From Umbilicaria muhlenbergii (taxonomy: Eukaryota; Ascomycota; Lecanoromycetes; Umbilicariales; Umbilicariaceae): a stretch of DNA of 64,000 nucleotides. The notes under the pieces were generated by a model. The model saw only the letters and a list, made by a program, of their open reading frames with translations, had not been told where the DNA came from and ran no database searches. The stretch spans positions 6,318,495 to 6,382,494 of the forward strand of contig KK106982.1 in the NCBI GenBank assembly GCA_000611775.1, in the 5' to 3' direction. The translations under genes were made by a program, and so were the position numbers. This document shows, one piece after another, positions 1 to 13,031 of this stretch (its first letter is position 1; every line of letters begins with the position of its first letter).

Positions 1-309
1 GTGAATGTGTTTTCAACAGAGAATGCTGACCTCCTTTCACTTCATAAGATCAGTGATCATGCAATTGACCTGAACAGCACAGACTCATCTTATGACTCTT
101 TGTATAACCTCTTTAATATTAAGTTAAAAGTGCTATGAGAATACCTGAATGACATCTTAACAAAAGGTTGAATTCATCATTTCTGTTACAGCATGATTAT
201 GATCTTATTAATGATGCTTTTTTCTTTGCTTCATGAGTGCCTTCCTTTGCTACGTGATAGTTCATACTAGTAGTGTACTTATATAATCACAGTTCTATGA
301 GAATGATTC
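1..309 (+). mobile_element. Retroelement remnant at left edge, target of element A
   Basis: AT-rich, CpG-poor sequence. Bases about 120-180 read on the + strand like the start of a Gypsy reverse-transcriptase domain; the rest is not recognisable. It continues directly at 8543 once element A is taken out, because A's target-site duplication GATTC lies at 305-309 and 8543-8547. It is a fossil with many breaks, cut by the window edge. The family assignment is inference from a very short stretch. Confidence 0.35.
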
Positions 310-587
310 TGTCAGGGCCATCATATATAGTAGTATGACAGTACAACAGTACGACAGTACAACAGTATGTCATTATAACTCACTTATATGATGACTCAGT
401 GAGTAGCGCCTTGGCATCAAGTGAAAACTCTTCACAAGGAGGTTCAAAAACCTGCTTCCTCAGTGATCAGTTTTGCCATCAAATAAAAGATGTATAATCA
501 TTGCATTGACCTCATCATGACTATATTGCTTATGACACTTCATTCAAACATCATTATGACACTCTGTCATACACTCTGCCTCTTACA
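310..587 (+). repeat. 5' LTR of element A
   Basis: 278 bp, TG...CA ends, matched by an equally long copy at 8265-8542. It is followed immediately by the inverted repeat TACTGATCACTCAGTA (588-603), which occupies the usual primer-binding position. Confidence 0.93.
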
Positions 588-3039
588 TACTGATCACTCA
601 GTACCTTCAGGTGAACGGTCATGTTAAAAGCAAATAAGACATGATGACATCAACACTTCAATCTCATCAGGTCAGTGAAACAGTTGACAATCAAGCTGAG
701 ACAGGCTCTTCAATTAGCAGGTTTACATTATCAGTTGTTGATACCCCTACTTTTGACATTGTTGATGATGATGAACATATCACTGCAGGCAACCCTGATG
801 ACATCATTGAAGACTTTAAAGCAGTCACTGCTCATAATCAGAAGATCATCAAGCGTCAGTGACTACAATTACAACACATACAACAAGAAATTAAGTTTGA
901 GGACAATAAAAAGAAGCTTCAGAAGCTCAATCAACACCTGTAAGAAAATTCTTTAATTATGATAAACTCAGAAAACAACACAAGTTCATCACATGAATTA
1001 TGATGTCAAGTTATGACAGACATTACACCTCCCCCTTTTCAACACCTTATAAAGTCATGAAAGCCTTGTCTCTATGCAGGAGGTGTTAAAGTCATGAGAT
1101 GAAAACTTCAAGAATACCTGAATGAAATTAATCAAAACTGAGAGCTGATGTCAGAGCAATTTCTTATTGAATGAGATTTCATCATCTGAGCAGGCACCTA
1201 CCTTGAGGAAACAGTCATGAGTGACTGATGAAAGCAAAAAGAGCAGCATGATCACACTTAAGTCATTTATGACAACTTTTTAAAGATTCTAGAGAAGAAC
1301 TTATCTCTCAGTGAAGACATGAACAAACAAAATATCATCATCTTTAATGCAGTTGAACTCTGCAGTCATGATACAATCATCTCTTGATATGACAGATTAT
1401 CAGAACTCTACTGCTTCCTTTCAACTTCACACAAGGAAATTGATGAGATGCTCATTCAAGACTGTTGATGATCAAGACTTCCTCACCACGTCCTGACTGA
1501 ACTATGACATTAAGATAATCATGAACCATTTTGAAGCTGTTCAGACACAAAAAGGGATCATCAAAACAAGATTGATGACATAAACAAAAGTATGACACTG
1601 ATGTCATACTATGACAGAAAAGAATCTTTCACTGAACAATAAACCTCTCACCCTCAACAATTCAACTGTGAAAGAGGAAACAATTCATGAGGTTTTTATC
1701 AAGAAAGTAGTCATGATCAAAGCTGAAATTCAAATCACATATCAGTTGTGGAGAAAGTGATCATGACAACAACACAGACATTCACAGAATCCTCATGCTG
1801 ACAAGAAGACTTTGTTCTCAAGAATGAAGTGAATGCATAAAAAGCAGCAGACCTCTGTATCAAGTGTGAAGTCACTGATCATTGAATAAATGATTGTATG
1901 ACTGAATGATCTACAGCCGTCTTCATCACAGTTAATGTGAATAAATGACTCATGAATCACCTTCAGTTTGCCTCATTATTAATTATTGATGATATCTCAC
2001 GTCTGATATCAGGGCAACTAGAGGTGAAACTGCACATAACAATAATGAGTGATATGATGAGCAAATCTCCACAATATTCATATATTATCAACAACAGCAG
2101 TCAGGGCAATACAATCACATGAGACATTGTCAATAAGCTGTCCCTATCAACTGAATCCTATGAGGCTCAAGGCAATGCATGAGGTAATGTGATTGAGCTA
2201 TCAGAGTCTGTCATACTGATGATTACAGCATATGACACTGACAGTTAATCTTACTGTTATAGTAATCATTTCTTTGTCACACAAGACAACACATCAGCTT
2301 CTTTTGTCCTCAGTTTATCATTTCTAGTTCATGTAAACTCAAATCACTACTATGATACAGGTAAATTCCTATGAAGAAAGTCAAAACATATTATCACACA
2401 TCATATATTCACCATCAGTGAAAAGAAGGTGTTGAAGAATGTCTTACATATGAACAACCTCATCATTACTGACTGCTTTATAGGGCTGATGAACCTAGTG
2501 GCTGATATGGAAAAATATACCCTACAGATGAACTCATTATGATATGACAAAAAGTACAACAATGTCTATGACAGTCTACCTCTTGAATATCATGACTTCA
2601 CAGACATATTTTAAGCAGCTGAGAAGCAGTCTTTACTTGAGAGAGATTTACATGATCATGTCATTGACTTGAAATCAGGGCAGCAACCTTCATTCAGAAA
2701 GTTATACTTGATGTTCTCAGCTGAGCTCAATGTACTGAAGGTATATCTAGATGATGCTATGAAGGCAGGCATAATCTGTAAATTAATATCACTTGCAGCT
2801 TCACCTGTTATGTTTGTACTGAAATCAGACAGCAGCTTATGACTAGTCATTGACTATAAGCGCTTGAATGATATTATCATTAAAAATCACTACTCACTAT
2901 CACTTATATCAGACATGTTGAATCATCTTCAAGGAGTTAAGAAGTTCACTAAGCTGAACTGCAAGAATGCATATAATCAAATACAAATCAAGGGCGGAGA
3001 TGAGTGGAAAACAGCATTTTGAACATGATTCAGCCTGTT

Positions 3040-3076
3040 NNNNNNNNNNNNNNNNNNNNNNNNNNNNNNNNNNNNN
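3040..3076. other. Assembly gap (37 N)
   Basis: Run of N inside the reverse-transcriptase part of element A. It is a sequencing or assembly gap, expected in a high-copy repeat, and not a biological feature. Confidence 0.99.
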
Positions 3077-4254
3077 CTTGATATAATCTGCATGATTTAT
3101 CTAGATGATATCCTGATCTTCAGCAAAGACAAATCTGAACATGAGAAGCATGTATGACAAGTATTAACTGCATTATGATGTCATGATCTTCATCTTAAGA
3201 TCAGCAAATGCTTCTTTAATGCAACAGAAGTGAACTTCCTGAGGTTTAAGATTAATACTGAAGGCATACATATGAGTTCAGAAAGGATTCACGCCGTCAA
3301 AGAATGACTATCCTCAGAGAACATTCATGAATTGCAGGTCTTTCTAGACTTCATCAACTTCTTTTAAAGGTTTATAAGAGACTATTCATGAATTGCAGCA
3401 CTGCTGTTAAATCTCTTGAAAACAGGAAAGAATAAAAAGAAGATTAAAGATACATCATCCTCTCCTCTTCAGTCTCAATGAACTGCTACTAAAAGAAAGC
3501 AGAACAGCCTGACCTCATTGTGAAGATTTAATACAAAATATTCAGCATGCAACCTGCAAGTCAGAGGAAAGTTACAACAAGAAAACATCATACCTGCCTC
3601 TTTTTCACTCTCAGGAGTCACATTGAAAGTGTTTAATGCTTTGAAGGAGACCTTCATGAGTGCTTCATTATTATGTTATTTCAATGAAAACAAACTCATG
3701 AGGATTGAAATGAACGCCTCTGAATTCACAATTAGTGAAATCTTGACACAACACTTCAAGGTTGATGGTCAATTGCACTGATTATTAATTACTTACTACA
3801 GCAAGAAGCTGCTAAATACTGAGACTTGATATGATACAGATGAGCAAGAGCTCCTTGTCATCATGAAAGTCATGCATCATTGACAGCACTACTGTTGAGG
3901 CGCTAAACACCTGATCATCATATTGACTGATCATGCAAACCTTGTTTGATTTATGACTACCTCAAACCTCACATGAAGGCAGCTCAAGTGAGCTGAAAAG
4001 CTCACTGAGTATGACTTTAAGGTCATATATCAAGAGGACAAGAAGAACTCTGCTGATGATCTGTCAAGATGATTTAATTATGAACTGCTGAAGGCTGTCA
4101 GTACCTTAACTGTCACTGAAATAATGTGACAGTCCTTTCATTTAGGAAGCAAGGATTATAAGTCAGTGCAGAAGAAATTATACACACTTGCTGCAATGAC
4201 ACTGCAGTCAAGACGCTCAGTATGACAGAGGTTACAACAAAAGAATGTTGTACC

Positions 4255-4445
4255 TGTCACAATGAATAATATCAGTATGATGAATACTGAAGCTGACAGC
4301 ATGACTGAAACATCAGCAGTTCATGACTTACATGCTCAAGAAGCAAGCCGTGATGAACATATCAATACAATGAATACTGAAGCTGATGATATGACTGAAA
4401 CATCAGCAGTTCATGACTTATATACTTAAGAAGCAAGCTGTGACT
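4255..4445 (+). repeat. Internal ~90-bp tandem repeat of the A/B family
   Basis: Two units of a roughly 90-bp motif lie between the RNase H and integrase parts of element A. The same motif occurs in element B (about 17600-17790, reverse orientation) and is greatly expanded at 36960-38770. The unit length is a multiple of three, so the array could vary in length without shifting the frame, which suggests a flexible linker in the original polyprotein (inference). Confidence 0.8.
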
Positions 4446-6188
4446 GAATGAGAGAACCTGAGTATGCAGAACTTGAGCAGCACTCAATCAAGAATAGTGC
4501 AGCAAGCACTGTAATTATGAATGATGACACAAGTCATGTTTTTATTAATCTTTAAATTGAGGATAACACTTCTTCTGCTGACACTGTTAAAGTGCTTCAG
4601 CTCATGTCTACTCACTCATCTCTAAGTGAGGAGATAACAGCTTATACAAGAATGTTTATTGAACAACTTAAATATATGATTCATACTGAACAGTTGAAAG
4701 ACGGTTTGATATGATGAGTACAACAGGGATTAACTACCCCTCTTAAGGATAAAAACAACTTGACTGAGTCAGAAATGACAAATATGATGATAATACTCCC
4801 TGATGTAATGAAACGTTGAGAGGAAATTGAGGATGTCATATACTACAATGATAAGGTTTACATTTCACAGAACCCTGCCCTTCACAATGTAATGATCAGT
4901 TGATTTCATGATGATGTCTTTGCAGATCATTTCAGGAAATCAAGAATCACAGAATTGATGCAGTGATTTTATGATTGACTTGATGCTGTCAGAGATGTAT
5001 GATGTTACTGTCATGACTGTGTTGAATGCCAAAAGATGAAGCCAGCTCATCACAAATCATACAGGTTATTAAACTCATTATCAGTCTCAACTGAGTCATG
5101 ACATATGATGACAATGAACTTCATTACAGATCTGCCACTGAGCAGCATGTATGAAAGTATGACATGAGATTCAATCCTTGTTGTAGTTGATAAGTTGATC
5201 AAAATGACTCATTATATTTCAGTACAGAAGACAATGTCAGTTGCTGACTTCATTGAAGTGTTTATTCAGGACATAGTCAAGCATCATGATGTGTCAAAAG
5301 TTTTAATCACAGACAGAGACAAGCTGTTTACATCAGAGCAGTGAATCAGCTTCTACTTTCACATGTGATGTCATTATAACATGTCAACAGCTTTTCACCT
5401 GCAAACTGACAGTTAAATGAAGAGGCAGAATCAGTCCCTGAAGGTGTATTTACACATATTCATTAATGAGCAGTAAGAGAACTGAGTGAAGCTCTTATCC
5501 TGCATGAAGTTTTCATACAACAACTTCATACATGCTGCTATAAGAAAGAGCCCCTTTCAGCTTAACTTAAAATGAGACCCTCAGATGAGTCTAAGTAAGC
5601 TGTTTATACAGCACTCACATGAACAAATAAGACCTTATGCAGATGCACAGCAGCTTCAAGATTAAATTACAACAGCTTAAAAGCAGCTATGACAGGTCAA
5701 CAAGATATATGCAAATTATTATAATCAGCACTGAACAGAGATAATGTTCAAAGAAGGTGATTTAATACTGATCAATGAAAAGAATGTGTCAGTGAACAAG
5801 CAGATGAAGAAACTGCATTGAAAAAAGCTCAACTCATTCATGATATGATGTGTGATAAGTCAATCATCATATGAACTTGATCTCTCAGAGGATCAAAACA
5901 TCTATAACATATTCAATGTCACTTTATTGAAGTCATTTTGAGACACACATCATGTGTTTCCTGCATTGGCAGGAAAGGACCTACTACTCAATTGAGATGA
6001 TAAGTGAGAAGTCAAGGCAATTGTGAATAATTATGTTCATGACAGCAGGCTTCAATACCTCATCAAATGAAAGCTGATGAATCAGATGTGAGATGACACA
6101 TGAGAATCAACACACTTCATCTGTAATGCAAAGACAAAAATGTGAAAATTTCATGTTGACAACTCTGACAAACAGAAATTCAGGTGAG

Positions 6189-6356
6189 CTTTAAGATGTG
6201 ACTCTTCAAGATTAATTAAGAAGCTGTCACAAAAGTCATGAGCCTTAAGACATGACTCTTCAAGATCAATTGAGAAGCTGTCACAAAAGTCATGAGCTTT
6301 AAGATGTGACTCTTCAAGATTGATTGAGAAGCTGTCACAAAAGTCATGAGTCTTAA
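6189..6356 (+). repeat. 54-bp tandem repeat, three copies
   Basis: Three consecutive near-identical units lie downstream of the integrase/chromo part of element A. A corresponding array lies at about 15640-15815 in element B, so it is a property of the family rather than of this copy. Confidence 0.8.
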
Positions 6357-6559
6357 GAACTGAAAACCTTATCAGCTTTGTTAACCTGATCTTCTATGAC
6401 AGAGCCTGTGCCTTACAACAAGTATGACAGAGGCTACAATGTTATGATGTTATGATGAGATCTTTAATAGAATTACTGCATGAACTACATTATCACAGAC
6501 ATGTCACATTGCAGAGAACACTTAAGTGCAGAAGCATTTCATTTCAGGTTTAAAGATCA

Positions 6560-7766
6560 AAATGAACTCAAGATCAACACCTTGCACTCAACCTCTCATC
6601 AGTGCTGTGTCAAGTTATTTTCATTTATCTACTTATCTTCTGCTGTCTTAAATTCTTCTTCATTGTTTGATGAAGCCTCTGACCTCATCTCCTCAACATG
6701 ATGCTGCTCACAGAGTTCAATATACTCTTGATGATGATGAGATTGATGAGTGTTGAGGATGCAGAGAGCATGAGCAGTGCTCTTCAGCAAGACAGTAAGA
6801 GCCTGAACAAGCTTCTCAGAATTACTGAATTAACACATTTTGACCTCAAGAGAGTCAAGAAACTCATGTTGAGAAGTGACTGCAGAAAGCATGAAGGATG
6901 TCAGTAGTGATTAATAAGAGACAGCAGCATGAGGAATTGATCAGCTGTCAGGTGTTATACAACAATTAACATATTAATAGTACAACAGTGCAACAGTACA
7001 GCAGTATGACAAAATGTTGTATATATGATAATACAACAAAATGTTATATGTATGACAGTATGACAAAATGTCATAGGTACAATAAGTACATCATATTCAT
7101 ACTAAATGAAATAAAATAAAAGGGAATTAAGAAAGGCAGACTTACAGTGTGCTGTCACTCCTTCTGTCATCATAAGCACGTGTGCATGAAACAACAACAT
7201 CAGAGCTCTCAGAGGCTGAGGCAGTGATGATTAAAAGCTTCATCATGCATTAATCATGAGGGTTGTGAAGTGATGTGCAAAACAACAACATCAGAGCTCT
7301 CAGAGGCTGAGGCAGTGATGATTAAAAGCTTCATCATGCATTAATCATGAGGGTTGTGAAGTGATGTGCAATGAGCGCAGGCTGAATTAACCTGTAACAT
7401 GAAGCACTGATCAACTCTGATTCTTCTGCAAGAGCCACAGTGAGCAGTATCTGACAGCATGTGACTGAGGTTCTTTTAAATCACATGCTCATGATGATGA
7501 TCCTGCTGCACGCACGCTGACAGTGAGGTATCATCATGACATCACACAGAGCAGGAACTGCTGTTGAAGATGTCATTTAAAGGTAAACACTTAACTCTTT
7601 TTGAGCATTGAACAGTCAGTTTTATCACTCTGTTTCCCCGTCTCTTTCTGAAGGTGTCAATCATCACAGTTTCACTCACTGACTCTGACTCAGAGCCCTC
7701 CTCATCACATTGAGTCTGAAGATCAACAGGCTTCCCTGACAGAGGTGAGTCTTCATCATTGTTCAT
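6560..7766 (-). mobile_element. Antisense ORF region of element A
   Basis: Remnant of an ORF antisense to pol, lying between pol and the 3' LTR. The N-terminal part (7542-7766) reads as an acidic, Ser/Glu-rich stretch followed by a basic one. A Cys-rich and a helical part follow downstream on the - strand. The counterpart in element B lies in the same relative place (+ strand, about 14350-15480). It is a fossil; its function is unknown. Confidence 0.6.
7191..7371 (+). repeat. 91-bp tandem duplication within element A
   Basis: Two head-to-tail copies of a 91-bp segment, nearly identical. Element B lacks it at the matching place, so it arose in this copy or its immediate source. Confidence 0.85.
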
Positions 7767-8264
7767 GACTGTGAGTTTGAGAATTCAATTATTGATTGCT
7801 TATATATCATGTTAGCATTCATATGATATATGACAGGAAGTACAACATCACAAGAATGTTGAGTTGTGAGCTGCAAGCTTCATAATGCTTCCTTCATGAG
7901 GTGAACACCTCTGCAATGAAGATGACATCATGAAGTCATCAAGTCACTCAACAAGCTGTGAAAAAGTCATGAGAAGTATGACAACATGTTGTAAGAGAGA
8001 TGATGAAGAAGAAACACAAGGGAAGAGTGTTTTAAACTTACAGTAAACATTTTAATTTTGATGTTTATGTTAAGAAGAAGAGCTTACTGTCAAGTGTGAT
8101 ATTATCACAATTAAGTGAGGACATGTGATCAGTTTTATCTTAACACAGTTTCACATCCTCACCCTACATGATCAATCATTTATCAGGTCATCATGATGAT
8201 GTTTATAATGATGAATTTAAAGTCAATTGACACCAGGGACGGCGTCATGAGAAGGGAAATGCTG

Positions 8265-8542
8265 TGTCAGGGCCATCATATATAGTAGTATGACAGTATG
8301 ACAGTATGACAGTATGACAGTACATCATTATAACTCACTTATATGATGACTCAGTGAGTAGCGCCTTGGCATCAAGTGAAAACTCTTCACAAGGAGGTTT
8401 GAAAACCTGCTTCCTCAGTGATCAGTTTTGCCACTGAATAAAAGATGTATAATCATTGCATTGACCTCATCATGACTATATTGCTTATGACATCTCATTT
8501 AAACATCACTATGACGCTCTGTTGTACACCCCGCCTCTTACA
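8265..8542 (+). repeat. 3' LTR of element A
   Basis: 278 bp, partner of 310-587. It is preceded by a purine-rich tract and followed by the target duplication GATTC (8543-8547). Confidence 0.93.
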
Positions 8543-8866
8543 GATTCATTAATAATACACACACTCATAATTGATCATACTGTTGCAAATTGATAGCAAC
8601 ATTTTATTCATAGCATCATTAACTGTTTATGATAATCAAGCTGATTGTCATTAAATTAAGCCTCTCAATAATTGACCTCTCATGTGATTTTTGCCAAATA
8701 TGATAGCAGGTTTTTATTAAGCTTTTTCATTGCCTCAATTGCCTCATGAACTGATGTGATTACTTGTCATCACTGATTTCTGTTCTCTTTTATTTCTGCT
8801 TCTGCTGTTAAAAACTGATTTTTCATCTGTTCTTTTAATCATTAATCTGTCAAAAACCTGTCTTTC
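8543..8866 (-). mobile_element. Retroelement remnant between elements A and C
   Basis: AT-rich, CpG-poor, with no intact ORF. On the - strand it reads as a Glu/Lys-rich helical stretch resembling a gag N-terminus. It is the continuation of 1-309 across the insertion of A. Family uncertain. Confidence 0.35.
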
Positions 8867-9094
8867 TGTAAGACTATAGCATCCCTTACTAAAAAGGGAA
8901 GTATAGTTAAGGTTCATGACAGCATGAGATATAGATGTATAAAGGTTATATAATTTTAATTATATAAAACTAATAATTAAGGAATGAAGATGAGATTGAG
9001 CAGTGCAGAGTTTTCATGTGACTCATTAACACTGTCAAATCACTTATAGGGTGCATGCTTTACATGAGTTTCAGATTATCATTAACCTGTGACA
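8867..9094 (-). repeat. 3' LTR of element C
   Basis: 228 bp, TG...CA ends on either strand. On the - strand a G-rich polypurine tract (complement of 9095-9112) abuts it, as expected upstream of a 3' LTR. No partner LTR was found in the window. Confidence 0.7.
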
Positions 9095-12000
9095 ATTGCC
9101 TCCCCCTTATGTGACGGCCCTTCAGCGCAGAAAGGTGAATGTTACAGTTAATTATTTCACTTCATAAGCAAGCTTAAAACTGTTGCAAGAGGTGAATTAT
9201 TTAAACTTAAAAAAGCACAAAGAAGGAAGCAGTCTTGTGAGTGCAGTCATGACATAAATGTCAAGATGTCAAGACACACTAGTCTTAATTTAATTTAACA
9301 TCAGGTAGTTCAATATTCATCATTGTCAGTTGATCATGTCATAACATTACTCCTCTTCAGATAAGAGGACTGTCCTCAGTTCTCATTTTAAATTTTTCAT
9401 CTTGACTGCCTCTTAAATCCTTTATTGACTGTCATGTTGTTTTTATTCATCAGGTTCAGCTCTTCATCTGACTTGTAAACATTTAATTAAACTTGTAGCC
9501 TCCTCAGTGACTCTGCTTTATTTAAATAAGTGTCATGATAATTCTTTACCTTTTGAGGTGACCTTATAAAGTCAATGACATCATATCATTCTGAGTCTGA
9601 ATCATATCCCTCTCAAGTCACTTGATATTGCAGGATGTTGTTGTGAATTCAGCTTGTTAAAATTTTTTTCACTGTGTACTCAAGCTGATTATTAACTTCA
9701 GTCAACAACTTCAGGTCCTGAATTTGATCTGACATTAAATCATTCATCACTTTCCTTAAATGATCAGCATGAAAGATGTTGTTCATCTTCATGTGTTCAG
9801 ATAACTTCAAAACATAGAAGTGACCTTTCATGCTGAGAATTCAGTAAAGACCTGCCACTTGATGATTCAACTTTAAGCTAAGTCTTTCAGTGATTCAACT
9901 CTTTCAAGTAATGTAAACTCAGTCTTTGATGAAGAAGTTTAATTTCCTTCAGTGCTTATTTGCTTAATCTGTCATTTTATTTTAAGTCTGTTCCAGGTTT
10001 TCCTTTGCTCATTTAATCATGTTATAAGCTCTGATAATGAAGATCTGAGCTTCTTCTCTTGTCAATTGCTCCCTTATAATGTTCAAGGATTGTGTTCACT
10101 CTTTTTAATGAAAGTGTAGATGAGGGGTCTGTTTCAACTTCAACTCATAAGGTGACATGCCTGTGAACTCATGAGTGAGAACCACTTGAGTGAAATTCAT
10201 TACTGATAAAAGGTTTGATCAGTTGTTCTGAAAGTAATTCATGAAGAGGTGAAGCTGTTGATTGATGTATTAATTCAGTACCTCAGTGCTTTCATCTGTC
10301 TGTGAGTGATATGCTGTTGAAAGCTTTTGCTTTATCTTCACAAGCTTGCAGAGTTCATCTGTGAATGCTGAGATGAACTGAGACCCTCAGTCTGATGTTG
10401 CTGTCTCAGGTGTTTCATAGATTCTTCAGATGTACTTATAATATAATTGCACAACTTAAGCTGCTGTAACTGTTTTCTGACATGACAGTGAGAAGGCCCT
10501 TTTTTCAAAGTGATCAATAATAATAAATATGTTATCAAAGCTTTTCTTGTCCTGTGAGAAGGATTTAAAGTTGAATGAGACATGCTGTCAGCACTTATCT
10601 TCAATTAATAAAAAGTGAAGTAGGCCTGAGGTCTTGTCTCAGAGTACATGCATTCAATGACATGTTCAGCAGTTTAAAACAAAAACTGAACAATCATTTG
10701 ACAGATCTGATCAGTAATATTGAATTAACAACAGCTTTGTCATCTTAATCTTACCTGAGTGTGTTATCACTGATGTTGAATGAGCTTCATTAATCAAATG
10801 AGTCTGCAAAGTGTCAACATCTGGCATCATGAGCTTCTTAAATCATGTAAGAAGATTATCTTGAAGTTTTCAGTCTCATTCCTCCTTTCTTGTCATCTGA
10901 TGATACTGGTTCAGTGATTCATGAGAGCAATTGACTTGCAGAATCTGATTCATCAACTGATAAAGATTTTTCACCTGTTCAGTCTCATTCAGTGAATCAC
11001 TTTCAATGTTCATTGAACCCTCATTTATTGTGATTATTATGCAATTAGAATTCAGAAATAATTATGTTCATGCAGTGATGTCCTTTTCTTTCTGAGTGAT
11101 CAACTCATCATGTTTTCTTGTCAGAGCATCAGCAATGATGTTGACTGTTCTTGAGTAATAAGTAATCTTGAAGTTGTAGTCTGTCACAATATCAGCTCAT
11201 TTAACTTGTCATGAATTAAGTAATCACTTGATGATAAAGTACTTTAAAGCATGATGATCTGTAATTGCAACAAAAGGGGCTGCTTGTAAGTTTAATAACA
11301 TGTTATGTCATTTTTGAAGAGCTTTAACAACTGTTAACATCTCTCTGTCATGAATCTCATATCACATTTCCTCAGGTGACATTGTCTTTGAGAAGTAAAT
11401 TGCAGATTTTCACTTATCATCTTTCTGTTGCTGAGTGAGCACTTCTGCAACAACTTCACTGCTGACGTCTGTCTTCATTTGAGTTTTTAAATAAGATGAG
11501 TAGTGAGCTTGAACAGCATCTGATAGCATCAGCTCTTTTGTCTTCTTAAAAGCTTGAATTTTCAGCTCTTCTAAGAGGTGCCAGGCCCCTTTTGCAGTCA
11601 ACTTTGTTAATGAGTGTACAACTCAACCTCATTTTTTCAATGAGCAATGATAGAAGTTGCAGAATCTCAAGAAGAATTGAATTTTCTTGACTGATTTTAA
11701 TAACAATCAGTTCTTGATGACAGAAACTTTGTCTGAGTTCATTATAATATCTTCAATGCTGATGATGAAGCTCAGAAACTTAATAAATTAAATGCTGAAC
11801 TCACTCTTCTTTATGTTCACTTGTAAACTTGCTTTCTTAAGGTGTTGAAGCACCTTTTTAACTTGAGTGTCATGTTTCAACAGATCCTCTGAGTAGATCA
11901 AAATATTATTCACATAAATTATGCAAAAATCATTCAGATGATTGAATAAGATGTTGTTGATATATCTTTAAAAGGAGGCGGGTTCATTGCACAGGCTGAA

Positions 12001-12600
12001 AGATAAAATCTTATATTTGTAGAATTTGTACCTCATCTGAAAGGTGATCAAATTCTCAACAGATTTCTTCATTCATATTCAGTAGAACACCTGCTTAACA
12101 TTCAGCTTGATAAAAACCTTTACTTTAGTCAGTCATGCTAAAGTCTTTTTAATTAAAGGCAAGAGGTACTTATCCTTCTTAATGATTATATTGAGCTTTT
12201 GATAATCAACACAAAAACATCACCCCCCTTCAGGTTTCTTTGCAAAGAGAATTGATGACATGTAAAAAGCATCATTAAAGATTATGAAATCCTTTTTCAA
12301 GTGATCTTCAAGATAAGCCTTGATTAACTTCAACTGCTTCAGTGACATGCTGTATAAGAAGCTTGAGGTCAGGTTGTTCTCATCTTTCAAGATGATATCA
12401 TGATTCACTTTTTCCTTGTGTAGAAGCAGCTGATCAGATGCTGTCTTACTGAAAACCTCTGCAAACTTTTAATACTGATGAGGTAATTTTTCCTTTACTT
12501 TTTAATTCAGCTTTATTTCATCTTGCAGCAGCAGACAGAGGTTCCTTTAGTTTTTTATCAAGTGATCAACCTCATGAATGTTAATGACATTAATAATCAT
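8867..12600 (-). mobile_element. Element C: Gypsy fossil, pol and 3' LTR side
   Basis: The - strand order from high to low coordinate is reverse transcriptase (about 12450-11700), RNase H (about 11650-11200), integrase (about 11000-9950), chromo-like end (about 9900-9640), a noncoding tail, a polypurine tract (complement of 9095-9112) and the 3' LTR (8867-9094). Element B interrupts it at 12600. A gag-like part of the same fossil resumes at 21853. Its 5' LTR is not in the window. It has many breaks and is older than B. Confidence 0.85.
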
Positions 12601-12882
12601 TGTAAGGGGCGGGATGTATGACAGAGTGTTGTAGTGATGTTTGAACAGAGTGTCATAAGCAATATAATCATGATAAGTTAATGCAATGATTATATGTCTT
12701 CTATTCAGTTGCAAAATTGATCACTGAGGAAGCAGGTTTCTGCACTTTCTTGTGAAAAGTTTTCACTTAATGTTAAGGTGCTAGGTGCTGAGTCATCATA
12801 TTTAATGTTGTATCATAGTGTCATACTATAGTGTTGTATCATAATGTCATACTGTCATACTATATATATGATGACCCTGACA
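12601..12882 (-). repeat. 3' LTR of element B
   Basis: 282 bp, partner of 21566-21847. On the - strand it is preceded by a GAGAAGGAGAATG purine tract that matches the tract before the 3' LTR of element A. Confidence 0.92.
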
Positions 12883-13031
12883 CAGCATTCTCCTTCTCAT
12901 GATGTCATCCCTGATGTCAATTGACTTTGAATTCATCATTATAGACATCATCATGATGATCTGATAAGTGATTGATCATGTAGAGTGAGGATGTGAAATT
13001 GTGCTAAGATAAGATTGATCACATGTCTTCA

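Larger units (their letters stand above)
310..8542 (+). mobile_element. Element A: full-length Ty3/Gypsy LTR retrotransposon fossil
   Basis: Two 278-bp LTRs (310-587 and 8265-8542) begin TGTCAGGG and end CTCTTACA, and the 5-bp duplication GATTC flanks the element. A purine-rich tract ends just before the 3' LTR. Parts in + order: gag about 640-1950 with a CCHC knuckle near 1855-1905; protease about 1960-2300; reverse transcriptase about 2640-3380; RNase H about 3640-4090; a tandem-repeat linker at 4260-4440; integrase about 4640-5480; a chromo-like tail about 5740-6080. An antisense ORF region lies between pol and the 3' LTR (about 7766 down to 6560). The two LTRs differ at roughly twenty sites by eye, essentially all transitions. 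It is clearly dead, with dozens of breaks, and is of moderate age. A 37-bp assembly gap lies in the RT part. Confidence 0.93.
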
